DNA of 64,000 nucleotides from Ceratopteris richardii (GCA_020310875.1 MU260069.1:332501-396500); one strand, 5' to 3'; counted from the stretch's first letter, positions 23,260-34,804 are shown. Numbers and translations: made by a program. Notes: generated by a model from the letters alone, not told the origin.

Positions 23260-23266
23260 GGGGAGC
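23255..23266 (+). promoter_or_regulatory. copia-1 polypurine tract
   Basis: A purine run with GAGGGGAG directly before the 3' LTR; it primes plus-strand DNA. It overlaps the stop of the last open frame. Confidence 0.8.
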
Positions 23267-24198
23267 TATTGGAGCAGAACAATCAACAATTAGTGATTAC
23301 ATAAAGGCTAGAAGTAAAGAGATGAAGAAAAGATTGAAGATCAACTTCATGGAATGAAGAGAAGATTCAGATAGCAAAGTTCTTTAAATCATATGTACAT
23401 TAGTTCTGCATATACTTCAATATACTTGAAGTAATGATGAATTAGGACTTGTATGTGTATATACGTACATGCTTATAGTCGTATTGAAAGTATAAGAGAG
23501 CATGAGATGAAATATAGATGAGTAGATGATGAACATTGTATGTATCATCCATCAGATGTATGAAGAGTTAAGATAAGAGAAAGTTTTCAGAGAATGGCGC
23601 GTCAATCTTTTCTCTAATTCTCCTTCTGTGCTTAATCTTATGAGAAATCCTTTTGTACACATCTAAGTCCATAGTTAATCCATCTATGGCTAAAGTTTGA
23701 GAGTCCAATTGCAAACAGGCTAAGAGAATTTTGAATAGGAACATTCATATGTAAGAAAGTTTTGAGTGTCTTCTGAAACAGGTGCAGATTCGATGGTCAA
23801 AGAAATGGACAGTGCTCAGTGCATAGTGTAAAGTTTTACACAAATGACGACTCAAAATTTAAGTTGAGAGAGAGGCACTTTCAGACATAGGTAAAGTGTT
23901 TGAGTTATTTCTCACAATCTACTCAAGCATTTGAAGTGATTTAACTTGGAGAAGGTGCGCAACCTCTAGGCGACACATTCTACAAAGTTCTATCAAAAAC
24001 TTTACACAAATGATTAGTCAATGAGTGATTAATCTGCAACAGACTTTTTATGAGAAGTGATTTTTTCACAGTTGATCAATTTCTTGATAGTTTGATAATT
24101 GTTTTTCAAAATTGAGTGGAGTCTGAAGTTATTCTTGATATAGAGGTGGTCTAACATCAAGGATAGCTTGTTCTTTTGGAGATTAACACTCTCCATCA
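23267..24198 (+). repeat. copia-1 3' LTR
   Basis: 932 bp, same termini as the 5' LTR; followed by CTTTT. Confidence 0.97.
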
Positions 24199-24203
24199 CT
24201 TTT

Positions 24204-25414
24204 TTCTACAAATCTTGTAAATTTTTATCTATCTTTCATACATTTAATAAGGAAGGCATATTGAAACAAGTCTTATCATTACTAGTACTCTAAATAAATA
24301 TTGGCATCTAATTGCATAAGTTCTAATTATTCCATTAAATTATCATTTCTCTTGAATCATTTATTTATCCATAAATATACCTTGTTTTTAAGTTTTTCAA
24401 TGTTCAACCAATGTCAAAATAATTTGGATTCATCTATTATTGCACGTGCTTCATGATGTGCATGGCAGTGTATAGTACTCAAACTTGGACAATCGGTCCT
24501 TAAAAAGGATATCAAATCTATCTTAGTACCAATCATTGCAGGTGCTCCATCTAATGCAATTCATATTAACTTATGCAAATCAAAACCTTTGTCAATTAAG
24601 AAATAGTTAATGGAATCATAGATATTTTTTCCTCTTTCATCATCGATACAAGTATTTGCCAAGAATTCTGAAACCGTTTTGCCTCTAACATCATGTGTCA
24701 AATAGATGCAATAAAGAAAGGGATGTAACTCTAGAGATCTATATGTACTTTGATCAATCATATTGGAAAAAAATGAAGTATCACATGCAATTTTTACTCA
24801 GTTTTTAGTAGGATATAGAGAAATTGCATTGAAATATTGAAGGACTAGATACTAAATTATTTGCAAAGATTACTCTAAACTCTTTGGAATATTAGCCATT
24901 TTCATTGTGAGTGCAAATCCACACATATCTTCATATGAAGAGGTAGAGAGATCTTTGTGTGAAATGAACTACCTTATCATTGCATGCTTATTATTGTGTT
25001 GATATTAGCATCCGCAATAGGATTACATGCTAAGGAATGGATTTTATCTCTTTTTCCATTTTGCAAGTCCATTTTCCAACAACATTTTTTGCAATGAGGA
25101 TGCAAGGTGGTTTACCAATAATCAGATTTCATTATACTAATACCTTCAATCAATATTTCGCTCAGCCATAGAAGCTTCTCTTTCCAAGCCTCTCGAAATT
25201 TTCTTTCAATATAGCTTCCTTGTGATATACTCTCATGCTGTCTATTACACTCACCAACTTGCATATATTCTTCTCCCACGATATGGAATTCCTTGTTCAA
25301 AACTACATGAAGTCCTCTTGAACAAGCACTCCACTCAAATATAGATGCTATTGTTAGTTGCATTTTTTTTTTTTGAAGGATGCCACAAAAAGTGATCTGA
25401 TATATCATCAACAA
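24204..25414 (-). pseudogene. hAT transposase, N-terminal half
   Basis: Minus-strand text shows FREAWKEKLLWLSEIL, then after a stop HPHCKKCC, a plausible TTF/BED-like zinc finger. SNMIDQSTYRSLELHPF and TVSEFLANTCIDDERGKNI follow, then ALDGAPAMIGT and HCHAHH, which match the hAT catalytic region style (DGAxxMxG, HCxxHR). Numerous stops show long decay. The sequence would continue directly into 18164 if copia-1 were absent. Confidence 0.8.
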
Positions 25415-26963
25415 TTAAGAAGTATGTATATACAAGGAAATTTAATATATTGATAATACATACATAAATAAATACATTGATACATGTATCCTCTATGTGT
25501 GCATACATTAATTCATATGCATAGCTACACACATACATACACAGAGACAAACACACTAGATACTCCACATGTAACTTCTATTACAAGATTAACAGTACAT
25601 ATAAGATCTACCTTTACATTCCTTTAAAACACAATGCTATTGGCAAAAATCAAAGCATATGAGTGTTCTTTTTCTGCTACAAAATTTCTCACCATAGTAG
25701 AGTTTATGAAGCATATATATATGTAATGGAGAATCTAAGAAACCCAAAATTTGCACTAAAATGAAATCACAGCTATAAGCAAGCTGATACTAGTCAACCA
25801 TCAAGACTTTATAGCCATCAATTCCATTATGTACGACATCAACTAAATATTATGACATCCCAACTAATCTCATTAGTTCCTAATAAAACAAATAAAGAAA
25901 TTCATAGCTAGCATGGCAAAACCCATTAGTGATAACCTTGAATCATCGCACTAGGGGAAAATGACCCTTGCATGGTGCTTTTAGATTAAGGAGTGATTCA
26001 TGATAGACTAATGAGAAGAGGGTAGTGGCCATAGTATAGTCCCTTAATCACATAGTCCAAGCATAAGATTCCCTTGTTATTGAGTGATCGAAGATGAAAA
26101 TACCACCTAGAACTCCTAGTTTTAGCTATTTAAATGGTTTCAAGAGCCTTCCAAATGTGTTAAAACCCTTGGATTAGCCCAAAGATCCAATGTATGAGGT
26201 TCAAGGGCAAAAGTCATGGAACCTTCACATTTTGTCCCTTGGATGTGCTTTACTTTTTATAGAAAAATCTCTCTCCCAACGAGTCCTTGGTGTTTTTCTA
26301 CACACAAACCGAGGAATTAGAGATGATTCCCACGCCTTATAACATAATAGAATTAACCTATTCCTCCATGCAAACATTCAAATGGTAATGATGCATGAGT
26401 GACACATGGCCTAATACTATTTACTATTATAAGAGGTGATTCCCACCCCTTCTTTCAAAGCATTTCCTTCCCCTTAGGTTTAGCTTTGTCCTCCAACTAG
26501 ATTATGGAAGGCATAGGTGAAAACGAGAAAGGATGTAGCAGTCACTCCTAGTGAACCTCATGTACCTGGTGTACGTGTTCATCTCTTAGTAATCTTTCCC
26601 TATATCCATCCCTTTAAGAAAACTATGATAAATTCCTCATGAAGGTGAGAAACCGTCTCTAAAGGATATTAAGCTTCTCCCATCTAGAACTATGTATCCA
26701 ATTAGTTAGGAACTCTTTATACAATTTATTTCTAGTATGTGTTTCTCAGGTATTGTTAAGATATTATAACCTTTTTACTCTTAAGATTATTTCACTCTAG
26801 GTTCTTGGGATGGTCAAGGGTCTGTAAACAGAGGCCCTATTTATATTTTCCCAAACTACAGATTAAGATTATATGACTTCACTGAACTGAGCGCTAACAT
26901 ATTCGCTTCCAATACTACTCGGAATACGTCGTTAACGCACTTTCCCGTCAGAAAGTTACCGTG
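25415..26963. other. unassigned spacer
   Basis: No coding domain. 25.75-25.83 kb resembles 16.44-16.5 kb weakly (AAAATTxxCxCTxAAATGA, TCAACCAT), so this may be the outer flank of the hAT/repeat-family element. Nothing else supported. Confidence 0.3.
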
Positions 26964-26968
26964 TAACT

Positions 26969-27483
26969 CTTTCACGTAGCGCATTAATCAAATTACTTAA
27001 CACTTCAATTAACTTCACTTAATGATTAAACTTAATCAACGAGACAGACTCAGTTACACAGAGTTTTGCAACAGTGCTCCCTTTTGGCTCCTCGCCCAGA
27101 CAATAGTCTGACGGATCTACCTTCTGCTTAACACGATTCTTTCATTAATCTTATCAAAGGATACAATGTTGCGCTACGCCTTTTCATGCATGTGACTTTT
27201 CAGGATATATTTTACAAGAAATATGAGTTCCTTTCTGGTGGCTTACAAAAATCCAGGGCACAGCAGCTCAACATGTGCATTGAATCAACTGTATTGTGCC
27301 ATTTTCCACACAACAGACCACACTACGGAAACTTGCCTGTACAATGCAAGGTAGAGAGCAGAGCAGCGGCTAATGCCATCATTCAAGAGCAGCGGTAACT
27401 AAGTCTATCTCGTTGATTAAGTTTAATCATTAAGTGAAGTTAATTGAAGTGTTAAGTAATTTGATTAACGTGCTACGTGAAAG
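26969..27483. mobile_element. foldback/MITE-like element with 89-bp inverted repeats
   Basis: 26969-27057 and 27395-27483 are inverted repeats of 89 bp each with about four mismatches; termini CTTTCACGTAGC. The 337-bp centre has no coding domain. The flanks TAACT (26964-26968) and AAACT (27484-27488) may be a 5-bp duplication with one change. Non-autonomous DNA transposon or foldback; superfamily unassigned. Confidence 0.75.
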
Positions 27484-28861
27484 AAACTCTAAGGAAATAG
27501 TTTTGGAGAAGGTCCCTTGTACAGGATTTCAGACCTAGAGGGAACTCTAAGATAGACGTGTTGTCCTACCTCAAAGTTTATTTCTCTCCTTTGAGGACCA
27601 TCATAGCCTCTAGCCATATCCTAAGATCTCCTAATGTTATTCAAAGAAAGCCTAAGCACATCATTCATCTCTTCCAAGATGTGCGTTGCAGCCTACACTT
27701 TCTCATGCTACAATCCTACTACATAAGGAGCACTTGGCGAAAACCCATACATAAGCATGAATGAGATATGCCCACTAGAAGAGTTATTGGCACTATTATA
27801 TTCAAACCTTAGTATAGGTAAGTATGCTTTCTGATTAGCTTGCCTTTCATTCATATATGTTGGAAACATATCTTCTAGGATTTGGTGAAACCTTCCTATT
27901 TACCAATGCATCTATGGATGCTTATTTATGTTTGTGCTAAGTTTTGTATCCAACCTCTTGAAGAGTGATCTCCAAAAGTGGCTAGTAAACTTCCTACCCT
28001 AGTATCAAACAATGTCTAAAGGAGTACCATATAATGAGTATAATCTTTCAATGAATAACCTAGTCAGGTGACTTCACTATAATATGTGTTGTAATGAACC
28101 TAGACATTTTGGTTAACCTATCCACAATTGACTAGAGTGAATCATGCCCTCTTTGTGTCTTAGGTAATCCTACTATAAAATTCATGGAAACAATTTCCCA
28201 TTTCCCATTGGCAATATTCAATTGGTGGAGTAATCCTCCAATCCTCAATATTTCAACTTTATTCACCTCAAATTTAGTGCACTTAAACACATACTCTAGA
28301 ATGTCCTTATGAAGTCCATGCTAGTAAAGATGCTCGTCAAAAAGATCATATTTTTTGTTAACTCTTGGGTGTCCCGCACTAGGTCTTTCATGACACTCAT
28401 ATAATATGTGCCATCTCATCTCAAAATGTCTAGGTACACACACACACCTTACCTTGATATAATAGATATATGTCAGGAATACTATAATTCTTCCACTTAA
28501 ATCCTTCTTAAGTACCCACCGATATTCCATCCTCATTGGAAACCCATGTATTAAGCTCCCCTTTCCAAATGGTTTCCCAAAGCTTAGTTAAGATCAAGCA
28601 TATATTTCCTTGAATGGACTCAAGTATCTCATTAGTGATATGAGTAAAACTCAGTCTATCGAATTGCCCAAAGGGCCTTATGAAGTTTAAGGCTTTTCTA
28701 TTACAAATCCACTGAATGCTCTCATGATTAATCACTAGCATAATTTTGGAACCATATAAATAATGATGCAACTTCTTCAAATCATGGACAATTGCATATA
28801 CATCTTTCTCATAGATGGATTAATTCTTATGAGTAGGTTCTAGCATTTTCTCTCAAAAGTG
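27484..28861 (-). pseudogene. gypsy B (copy 1): integrase and end of RNase H
   Basis: Minus-strand remnants in order: RNase H text (KLHHYLYGSKIMLVINHESIQW) at 28.8-28.6 kb, integrase zinc finger (ECHERPSAGHP, then CTKF) at about 28.4 kb, core text (NGKWEIVSMNFIVGLPKTQRGHDS) at about 28.2 kb, and C-terminal text (INFEVGQHVYLRVP, YKGPSPKLFP) at about 27.5 kb. All frames are heavily broken. The RNase H Asp expected before His in the third motif is Asn (INHES). The left edge is the foldback element. The matching upstream part of the element is at 51258-52650 and its gag is at 57.8-58.9 kb. Confidence 0.8.
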
Positions 28862-28866
28862 ACTGA

Positions 28867-29671
28867 CATTGACAGTTTTTCAAGCTGGAGAGTGTGGGAA
28901 AATGCCCAAATTGAACCTTCCACATCATACAAGATCAAAGGAGGCTGATTTCCACGAGTTGGAGGCATCAAATCATACGCATAATGGAAAGAAGTTGAAT
29001 AGAGAAGATTTTGCTCACCTCTTGATGTGATTGGACCTCACTTTTGACATGGATATGCTTTCGATTGGTTAAAGAGGTTAGTATGTGGTCTTTAAAACCT
29101 CTAACGAGTTGTATTCTGGCTTAGAATTGTGGAAACACACGCCCAAGCTATCCCATCACTTAAATACACCCCCTACTAGCTATTCTCTACATATTTTGTA
29201 GAGATTTCAATTTTTCATACTCTTTCTCTCTAGATGATCTTTGCAGACCCCCCGCCCCCCCCCTTGTAATTGTCATTTTGACTTCATCCCGAATCCAGGT
29301 TCAATACTTTTTCTATTCTTCAAAAGCTTATAAGGTCTAATTCTAGTTATATAAGTCTCAAGTTTAGTGCATGCAAATGTGTAGAGAAATGTTCGGAATA
29401 GTATGTGGCTAGTTAGCCCATACTCTGTGAAGAGATCAAGTTATCTCTTTTGTTGCAGCAAGTTGAGGCATCATCCAATGTCCAAATGGAGTGATTTTAC
29501 TCTCATTTGAAAGCTCTTAGAGTCCAATTTTACCGTGAAAAGTTTCATTTCCAAGCTATGCATGTACTCAAAAAAATACAAGAAATATAGAGCCTATGTT
29601 TGAAAACTTTCAGGATCCTATGAGGGTTCATTTGCTTTTGTTATGCACCTAGGAGTGTTTATCCTCCAATA
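28867..29671 (+). repeat. copia-3 5' LTR
   Basis: The part from about 28920 aligns with 32180-32917. The outer 50-80 bp are unique to this copy, so the start is set by the probable duplication and is uncertain. It contains a C-rich run near 29255 that is shorter in the 3' copy. Confidence 0.75.
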
Positions 29672-29918
29672 GTGGTATCAAAGATATAAGTGGAGTATCA
29701 AAGAGAGAAGAAGGAGATACTGAAGTGAAGTAAAGACTTCATCAAAGTTTCAAGGAAGAAAGAAAAGAACGCGCACATCAACAACAAGTGGAAACAAGTA
29801 TATCATCAAATCAAAGATGAAACTTCATCAAGAGGAGTAGCTCTATTTTTTTTAGATAAAAGCAATCTTTTTAAACTTCATTGCATCAAGGGGGAGGTTC
29901 AAAGAGCTAGGAGGCACC

Positions 29919-30373
29919 ATGGCTGATCTCAATGGTCAGATTGAGAAGCTCAAAAAAGAAAACTACCAACCATGGCGATTTAGAATAAGCAACTTTTTGA
30001 TGGGGAAAGGTTTGTGGGGACTTGTGAGTGTTGGAGAGCCAAAACCCTACATAAATGAGGTAAATGCAACCAATGAACAGAGAGGAGAAGTAATAGAGTG
30101 GGATGAAAGGGACAAAAGAGTCATTCTCATTTTACTCAGCATATTAGCAACTCCATGATAGGACATATTCAAGATTTGGATACATCAAAGAAGGTGTGGG
30201 AGTGCTTGGAGAGATTGTACTCAACCTCCACAAAAGCTAAAAAAATTCAGCTTAAGAATGAGCTAAATAATCTTATTAAAAGCCCCTCTCAAGGTGCTAA
30301 TGATTACATATTAAAGGTTAAAGAACTTGCAAATAGACTAGGGTCAATCGGTTGTGCCCTAGATGACGTTTGA
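29919..30373 (+). pseudogene. copia-3 Gag N-terminal part
   Basis: MADLNGQIEKLKKENYQPWRF begins with the plant copia Gag signature (YQPWRFRISNFLMGKGLW). After a stop/frameshift near 30157 it continues with GHIQDLDTSKKVWECLERLY and KVKELANRLGSIG. It ends where copia-2 Gag has about 400 more residues up to integrase; here the sequence passes straight into integrase text. Confidence 0.88.
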
Positions 30374-30414
30374 CATTTTTTCAAGAAAATTATGGTTCTA
30401 TTGCATTAGAAACA

Positions 30415-31060
30415 AATCAGATATGTTCCACTACTTCAAGAAATTCAAAGCATAGGTGGAGAAGGAGTCTGGCAAGTTTATCAAAATTTTGAGATCTGAT
30501 GGAGGGGAAGAGTACTACTCCCATGAATTTTTCTAAATTTCTGCAGGTCAATGGAATCAAAAGACAATTTACATGCAGGTATACCCCTCAAAAAAATGGG
30601 GTAGCAAAGAGAAAGAACAGACACATAGTAGAGGTAGCAAGGTGTATGCTGAACGAAATGAATATGCCACATTGTTATTGTGGAGAGGCTACATATACAA
30701 CCACATACATCGTGAATAGATGTCCTATATTAGGTATACATCATCTCAATGCTTAGGAAACATGGAGTGGAAGAAAACCTTGCATTTCACATCTTAGAAT
30801 TTTTGGTTGTATATGCTATGTACATGTACCTCAAGAGTAGAGATCAAAGTTAGATGCCACATTTGAAAGGTATATTTTTTTGGGATATTCTATGGAGCAA
30901 AAGGGATATAAATGTTATAATCCCATCACCAAGGAGCTGAAGGTAAGTAGCAATGTTGTCTTTGATGTGTTGAAGCCTTGGTATGCATGCACAAGTTCAT
31001 TGCAAGTTAAAGAGATAAGTGAGACAGATAAAAAGAATAATGGTAGCGTTCAATAAAGCA
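30415..31060 (+). pseudogene. copia-3 integrase C-terminal half
   Basis: KILRSDGGEEYYSHEF carries the second catalytic Asp. QKNGVAKRKNRH has Lys (codon 30607-30609) in place of the catalytic Glu. The next segments (MPHCYCGEATYTTTYIVNRC and EQKGYKCYNPITKELKVS) match copia-2. The zinc domain and first Asp are deleted together with protease. Confidence 0.88.
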
Positions 31061-31239
31061 TGGATTTAAGTGGTCCAAGAAACTCATGTAACAGAAGGAC
31101 ACCCTGACCATGGAGTGGAAGGCTTAGGGAAATAGAGACCAGCTCTTGAGAAAGCAAAGTCAAAGGCAAAGAGAGGATTTCACTTGAAGAAGGAAGCTAT
31201 GAGGCTGAGATCATGTTGGAAGATGAAGAGATAGAATAA

Positions 31240-32180
31240 ATTCAAAACCCAAGAGTGGCAAAACAAAGAAAGAAGATGGAAAACACACCTAAAGGAACTG
31301 AAAGAAGGTCTTCAAGAGTGAGATATGTAGTTCAAAGGTTAACATATGATAATTTCATTGCAAAGCATTATGCATGCATAACTCACGTAATCATTAAGGA
31401 CAAAGAACCAACTAGTTATGAAGAAGCTAATGATTGCAAGGAATGGCAAGAGGCAATTAGGGAAGAGCTCAAAGCACTTGATGAGAACCATACTTGGAGC
31501 TCAGTACTATCTTAAGAAGGCATGAAGGTGATAGGTAATAAGTGAGTTTACAAATTAAAATAAATTCATATGGTTCCATTGCTAGGTACAAAGAAAGGTT
31601 GGTGGCGAAAGGCTCCTCCCAAAGTTATGGAATTGATTATGATGAAACTTTCAGCCCCGTAGCCATGATGCCCACAATTTCGACTTTGATTGAAATGGCC
31701 ACATCAAGGAAATGGGGCCTATATCAGTTGGATGTGAAAAATGCCTTCCTCAATGGAGAGCTTGAAGAAGTAGTCTACATGGGCCAACCTCAAGGATTTG
31801 CTAGTATGGTACCCAAATCATGTTTGAGAGCTAAGTAAAGCTTTATATAAAACTAAAGCAAGCCCAGTGGCCTGTAATCAGAGGTTAGTGGATTATTTTT
31901 CAATTTCTGGATACAAAGAAATTGTTGTCAATCCATCACTTTACATGAAGAAGCAAGGAGAGAAGACGATATACATATTCATCTATGTGGACGATTTGAT
32001 CATCACAAGAAGTGATATTGCAGGTATTAAGGATATCAAATCAAAGCTAGGAAAGGAGTTCAAGATATCTAATCTTGGAACACTAAATTACCTCTTGGGA
32101 ATAGAGGTAATCTATGCACACAATGGCATCTTCTTGATTCAAAGAAAATACTTGTTGGATAAACTATACAGGTTTGGTAC
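31240..32180 (+). pseudogene. copia-3 reverse transcriptase
   Basis: RT text spans [58 protein letters not shown] and the catalytic IYVDDLIITRSD (about 31.99 kb), to YLLGIEVIYAHNGIFLIQRKYL. It is broken by frame changes at about 31515, 31540 and 31840. RNase H is absent; the sequence meets a purine tract (AAAAGGGGG) and the LTR. Confidence 0.9.
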
Positions 32181-32917
32181 ATCATCCACAATAAAAGGGG
32201 GTTGATTTCCAAAAGTTGGAGGCATCAAATCATGCCCATAATGGAAAGAAGATTAGGGAAGATTTAGCTCACCTGTTGATGTGATTAGACCTCACTTTTG
32301 ACATGTATATACTTTTGATTAGTTAGAGAGTTAAGTATGTGGTCTATAAAACCTCTAATGAGTTATATTATGAATTAGAGTTGTGGAAATGCATGCCCAA
32401 GCTGCCCATTGCTTAAGCACACCCCCTACTAGCTGTACTCTGCATATTTTGCAGACATTTCAATTTTTCATACTCTTTCTCTCTAGATGATCTTGGTAGA
32501 CCCCCCGATTTTGTATTTGTTGTTTCTCCTTCATTATGAATCCATTCGCAATGATTTATGTCTTGATGAAAGGCTTAAAAGTTCTACTTTTAGTGGTATA
32601 GGTCTCAAATTCAATGCTGGCACATGTGTAGAGAAATTTCTTGAACAATGTCTGTCTAGTTAGCTCATACTCTATGAAGAGATTAAGTCATATGTTTCAT
32701 TGTAGCTGGTTGAGGCATCATTCAGTGTCCAAATGGAGTGATTTTACTCTCATTTGAAAGCTCTCAAATTCTCGTTTAGCTTGCAAAGTTGCATTTTTAG
32801 TCTATTCATGTACTTAGAGAGACAGAGAGAATATAGAGCCTATGTTTAACAAATTTGAGGATCCTAGGAGGGTTCATTTGCTTTTCTTGTGCACATAGGA
32901 GTGTTTATCCTCCAACA
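32180..32917 (+). repeat. copia-3 3' LTR (5'-truncated)
   Basis: Aligns with 28.92-29.67 kb from ACATCAT onwards; ends TCCTCCAACA. Confidence 0.85.
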
Positions 32918-32925
32918 ACTGGTTG

Positions 32926-32930
32926 ACCAT
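32926..32930. repeat. gypsy C target-site duplication, left
   Basis: ACCAT, matched exactly at 51253-51257. Confidence 0.88.
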
Positions 32931-33563
32931 TCTTGGTAGTAGTCAAGGCATCTCAAGAAAAGGGAGCCAACATAAGGAATCAGAGCAAAGAGAAGGTTCA
33001 AGCAGGCAAAGGAGTCAAAGAAGATTAGGCAAATAGACCATTCAATTTTTCCAAGCTAAGCCTTTTGATAGTGATTTGCATCACTACATGAACATTGTAA
33101 ATATCATTTTTGTAGTAGATTACACTCCATTTTGTTCAAGATGAGGATTCCTCGAGCTCAAGGAGTATTAGAAGTATTTATGTATTGATGTTCATAACTT
33201 TTAGAGTTCATTTGAGCCTCCAAAATAGCCTAGGAACCTAATTCTTAACTAGGCCAGACACTAGGTCTGGATAAGGCCACTAGCTAGTCCAAAACTATAA
33301 AAGGAGCTAGCGAGCTCATTTTTAGGAGGAAAAATTGTAGTTTGAACTAAAAAAGAGGACTTGTAATTGTCTTTGGATCTTAATCAAAGTTTCCATTGTC
33401 TCACTCTTTGTTCTTACATGTGTGCGCATGTGTGTGTATGTGTGTGCATGCTTGTGTGCTTCTCCATCACCACTTGCACACATCACTTGCTTGAGGTCTT
33501 CATACCATCCTCATGTCTTTTTGGATTGACATTAAAGGAGGTGCTACTCACCAATGAGCTACA
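32931..33563 (+). repeat. gypsy C 5' LTR
   Basis: 633 bp; TCTTGGTAG... to ...GAGCTACA. It has a TATA box (TATAAAA, 33296-33302) and a short (TG)n stretch near 33420-33450, all shared with the 3' LTR. Confidence 0.93.
33296..33302 (+). promoter_or_regulatory. TATA box in gypsy C 5' LTR
   Basis: TATAAAA in AACTATAAAAGGAGCTAG, preserved in the 3' LTR at 50984-50990; the likely start of element RNA lies about 30 bases downstream. Confidence 0.65.
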
Positions 33564-33592
33564 CCAAATTTTGCCGTCATTGTCGGGGATCG
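33564..33592 (+). promoter_or_regulatory. gypsy C primer-binding site, decayed tRNA-Asp type
   Basis: TTTTGCCGTCATTGTCGGGG follows the LTR closely. It resembles TGGCGCCGTTGCCGGGGA, the plant gypsy site complementary to Asp tRNA, with a 2-base insertion and a few changes. Confidence 0.7.
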
Positions 33593-34030
33593 AGCTTTGA
33601 GGACGAGTGTGTGATAGTAAGACATAGACTAGAGGTGTTGGAAGAGTAGGTAAGCATTTTTGTTTCCTTTTTTTTCCTTCCTCTTCTCTTCTAAACACCA
33701 TATCCATTCATCATCATCTTCACTACTGCTACCATATATCTCCATCTCCATTCATTTCCTCATTTCCACTTGAGAGCAAGAGAGAGAGAGAGAGTGCTTG
33801 TATGTGCACTTGTTTTCTGTGTTTTTTTTTAGTAATCCCATAGGTACCAGCTTCCATTGCAAGAGCAGCAGCTCCAGCAGGTGAGAAAATTTTATGTGCA
33901 AGTTCTGAGGCGTTAATCTTTGTCGATTGTGATAGACAAAAAAGTTTGACCTTTGCTACAACAAAGTGCACCACCACAACATACATGACTAGCACATCCT
34001 AAATCACTAATCACAGTTAAAAAATTCCTT
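33593..34030. other. gypsy C leader
   Basis: Non-coding; contains GA and poly-T microsatellites near 33665 and 33785. No domain seen. Confidence 0.4.
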
Positions 34031-34034
34031 AACT

Positions 34035-34505
34035 CTTTGTCAGTCGTAGTTGACACTGCCAATCACGATCGATAGCCACGATCGACAGCCATGACGGACA
34101 CCTCTGTTAATCGCGACCAACACCATCGGTTGCGATCGATAGTGACAATCCACACAACCGACCAATAGATCCTGTCAATCAAGATTGATCCATCAATCGT
34201 GATCGACAGCCATGATGGATCGCCACATAACCCTCTGTCAATTGCAGTTGACACCGTTGATCATGATCGATTGAATTTTCATGATTGACACAATAAATCA
34301 TGTGTCCACGTGTCCACTGCGATAGACACACCCATGATTGATTGAAATTACACCAGAATTTGTGAAAAAAGCGTCGGTCACCATTGATAGCCCTCATGAT
34401 CGACTGGTCAATCGCAATTGACACCATCAATCGTGATTGATAGGTCACAATGGAGAGCTCTCTCCATCAGGATTGATAGCCATGTGGATCATGATTGACA
34501 TGCAT
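34035..34505. repeat. cluster of degenerate palindromes (TCAATCGYRATTGA type)
   Basis: About twenty variants of a 10-14-bp palindrome-like motif centred on ATCG(T/C)GAT or ATCATGAT, often followed by GACA or GACAGCCATGATGGA. Examples are at about 34065, 34125, 34195, 34260, 34390, 34430 and 34485. It lies between the PBS and gag. Confidence 0.65.
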
Positions 34506-34804
34506 TTTTAGCCAAATTTTTAGGGTTTTAATTTTCAAAATCTTGGCAATCTTGGGCATATATTTCAAACCATTGGTACACATTGGGGCCCCCAAGGGAA
34601 TAATTAGAAAGATCCTATTTGCATGGTAGCCTGTTTTAACCCTATTTTAACCCCAAAACCTTGAACTACCATAACTTCTTCTTACGAACTTTGTTTCTAG
34701 TGATTTTGGGCTTGTTGCACCCAAGAGCAAGGTGACAATAGGCATCTATCAAGTCAAAGACTACTTAATCACTCAAGTTCAAACAGAAATATAATCTCTT
34801 TGTG

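Larger units (their letters stand above)
18170..24198 (+). mobile_element. copia-1: complete-length Ty1/copia retrotransposon in hAT
   Basis: Two direct LTRs of identical length (932 bp) begin TATTGGAG and end CTCCATCA, flanked by a perfect 5-bp duplication. A tRNA-iMet primer site and a purine tract lie at the expected inner borders. The internal 4165 bp has Gag-protease-integrase-RT-RNase H order, which defines Ty1/copia. The LTRs differ by about two dozen substitutions by eye (about 2.5%), so the insertion is the youngest datable event here. The coding region has several stops and frameshifts and lacks the usual Gag N-terminus. Confidence 0.97.
28867..32917 (+). mobile_element. copia-3: internally deleted Ty1/copia element inside gypsy B
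   Basis: The 5' LTR is about 28867-29671 and the 3' LTR about 32180-32917. Both end in TTTATCCTCCAA(T/C)A. The 5' LTR is followed by GTGGTATCAAAG, a decayed initiator-Met PBS. The 3' LTR seems to lack its first 75 bp or so. The flanks ACTGA (28862-28866) and ACTGG (32918-32922) are a likely imperfect duplication; removing the element rejoins gypsy B as in its second copy near 63.29 kb. Internally, gag jumps into integrase and RT jumps into the LTR, two large deletions relative to copia-2, to which its proteins are closely related. Confidence 0.88.

Noticed and set aside
23957-24198. Short minus-strand protein over the LTR end (also 18932-19162)
   Set aside because: It lies within LTR sequence, is present in both LTRs, and has no domain.
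28946-29671. Copia-3 5' LTR starting at TGATTTCC
   Set aside because: Similarity between the two LTRs continues about 25 bases further upstream, and the empty-site comparison puts the start near 28867; the 3' LTR is truncated.
34063-34448. Minus-strand frames in the gypsy C leader
   Set aside because: They translate the palindrome cluster and have no family resemblance.
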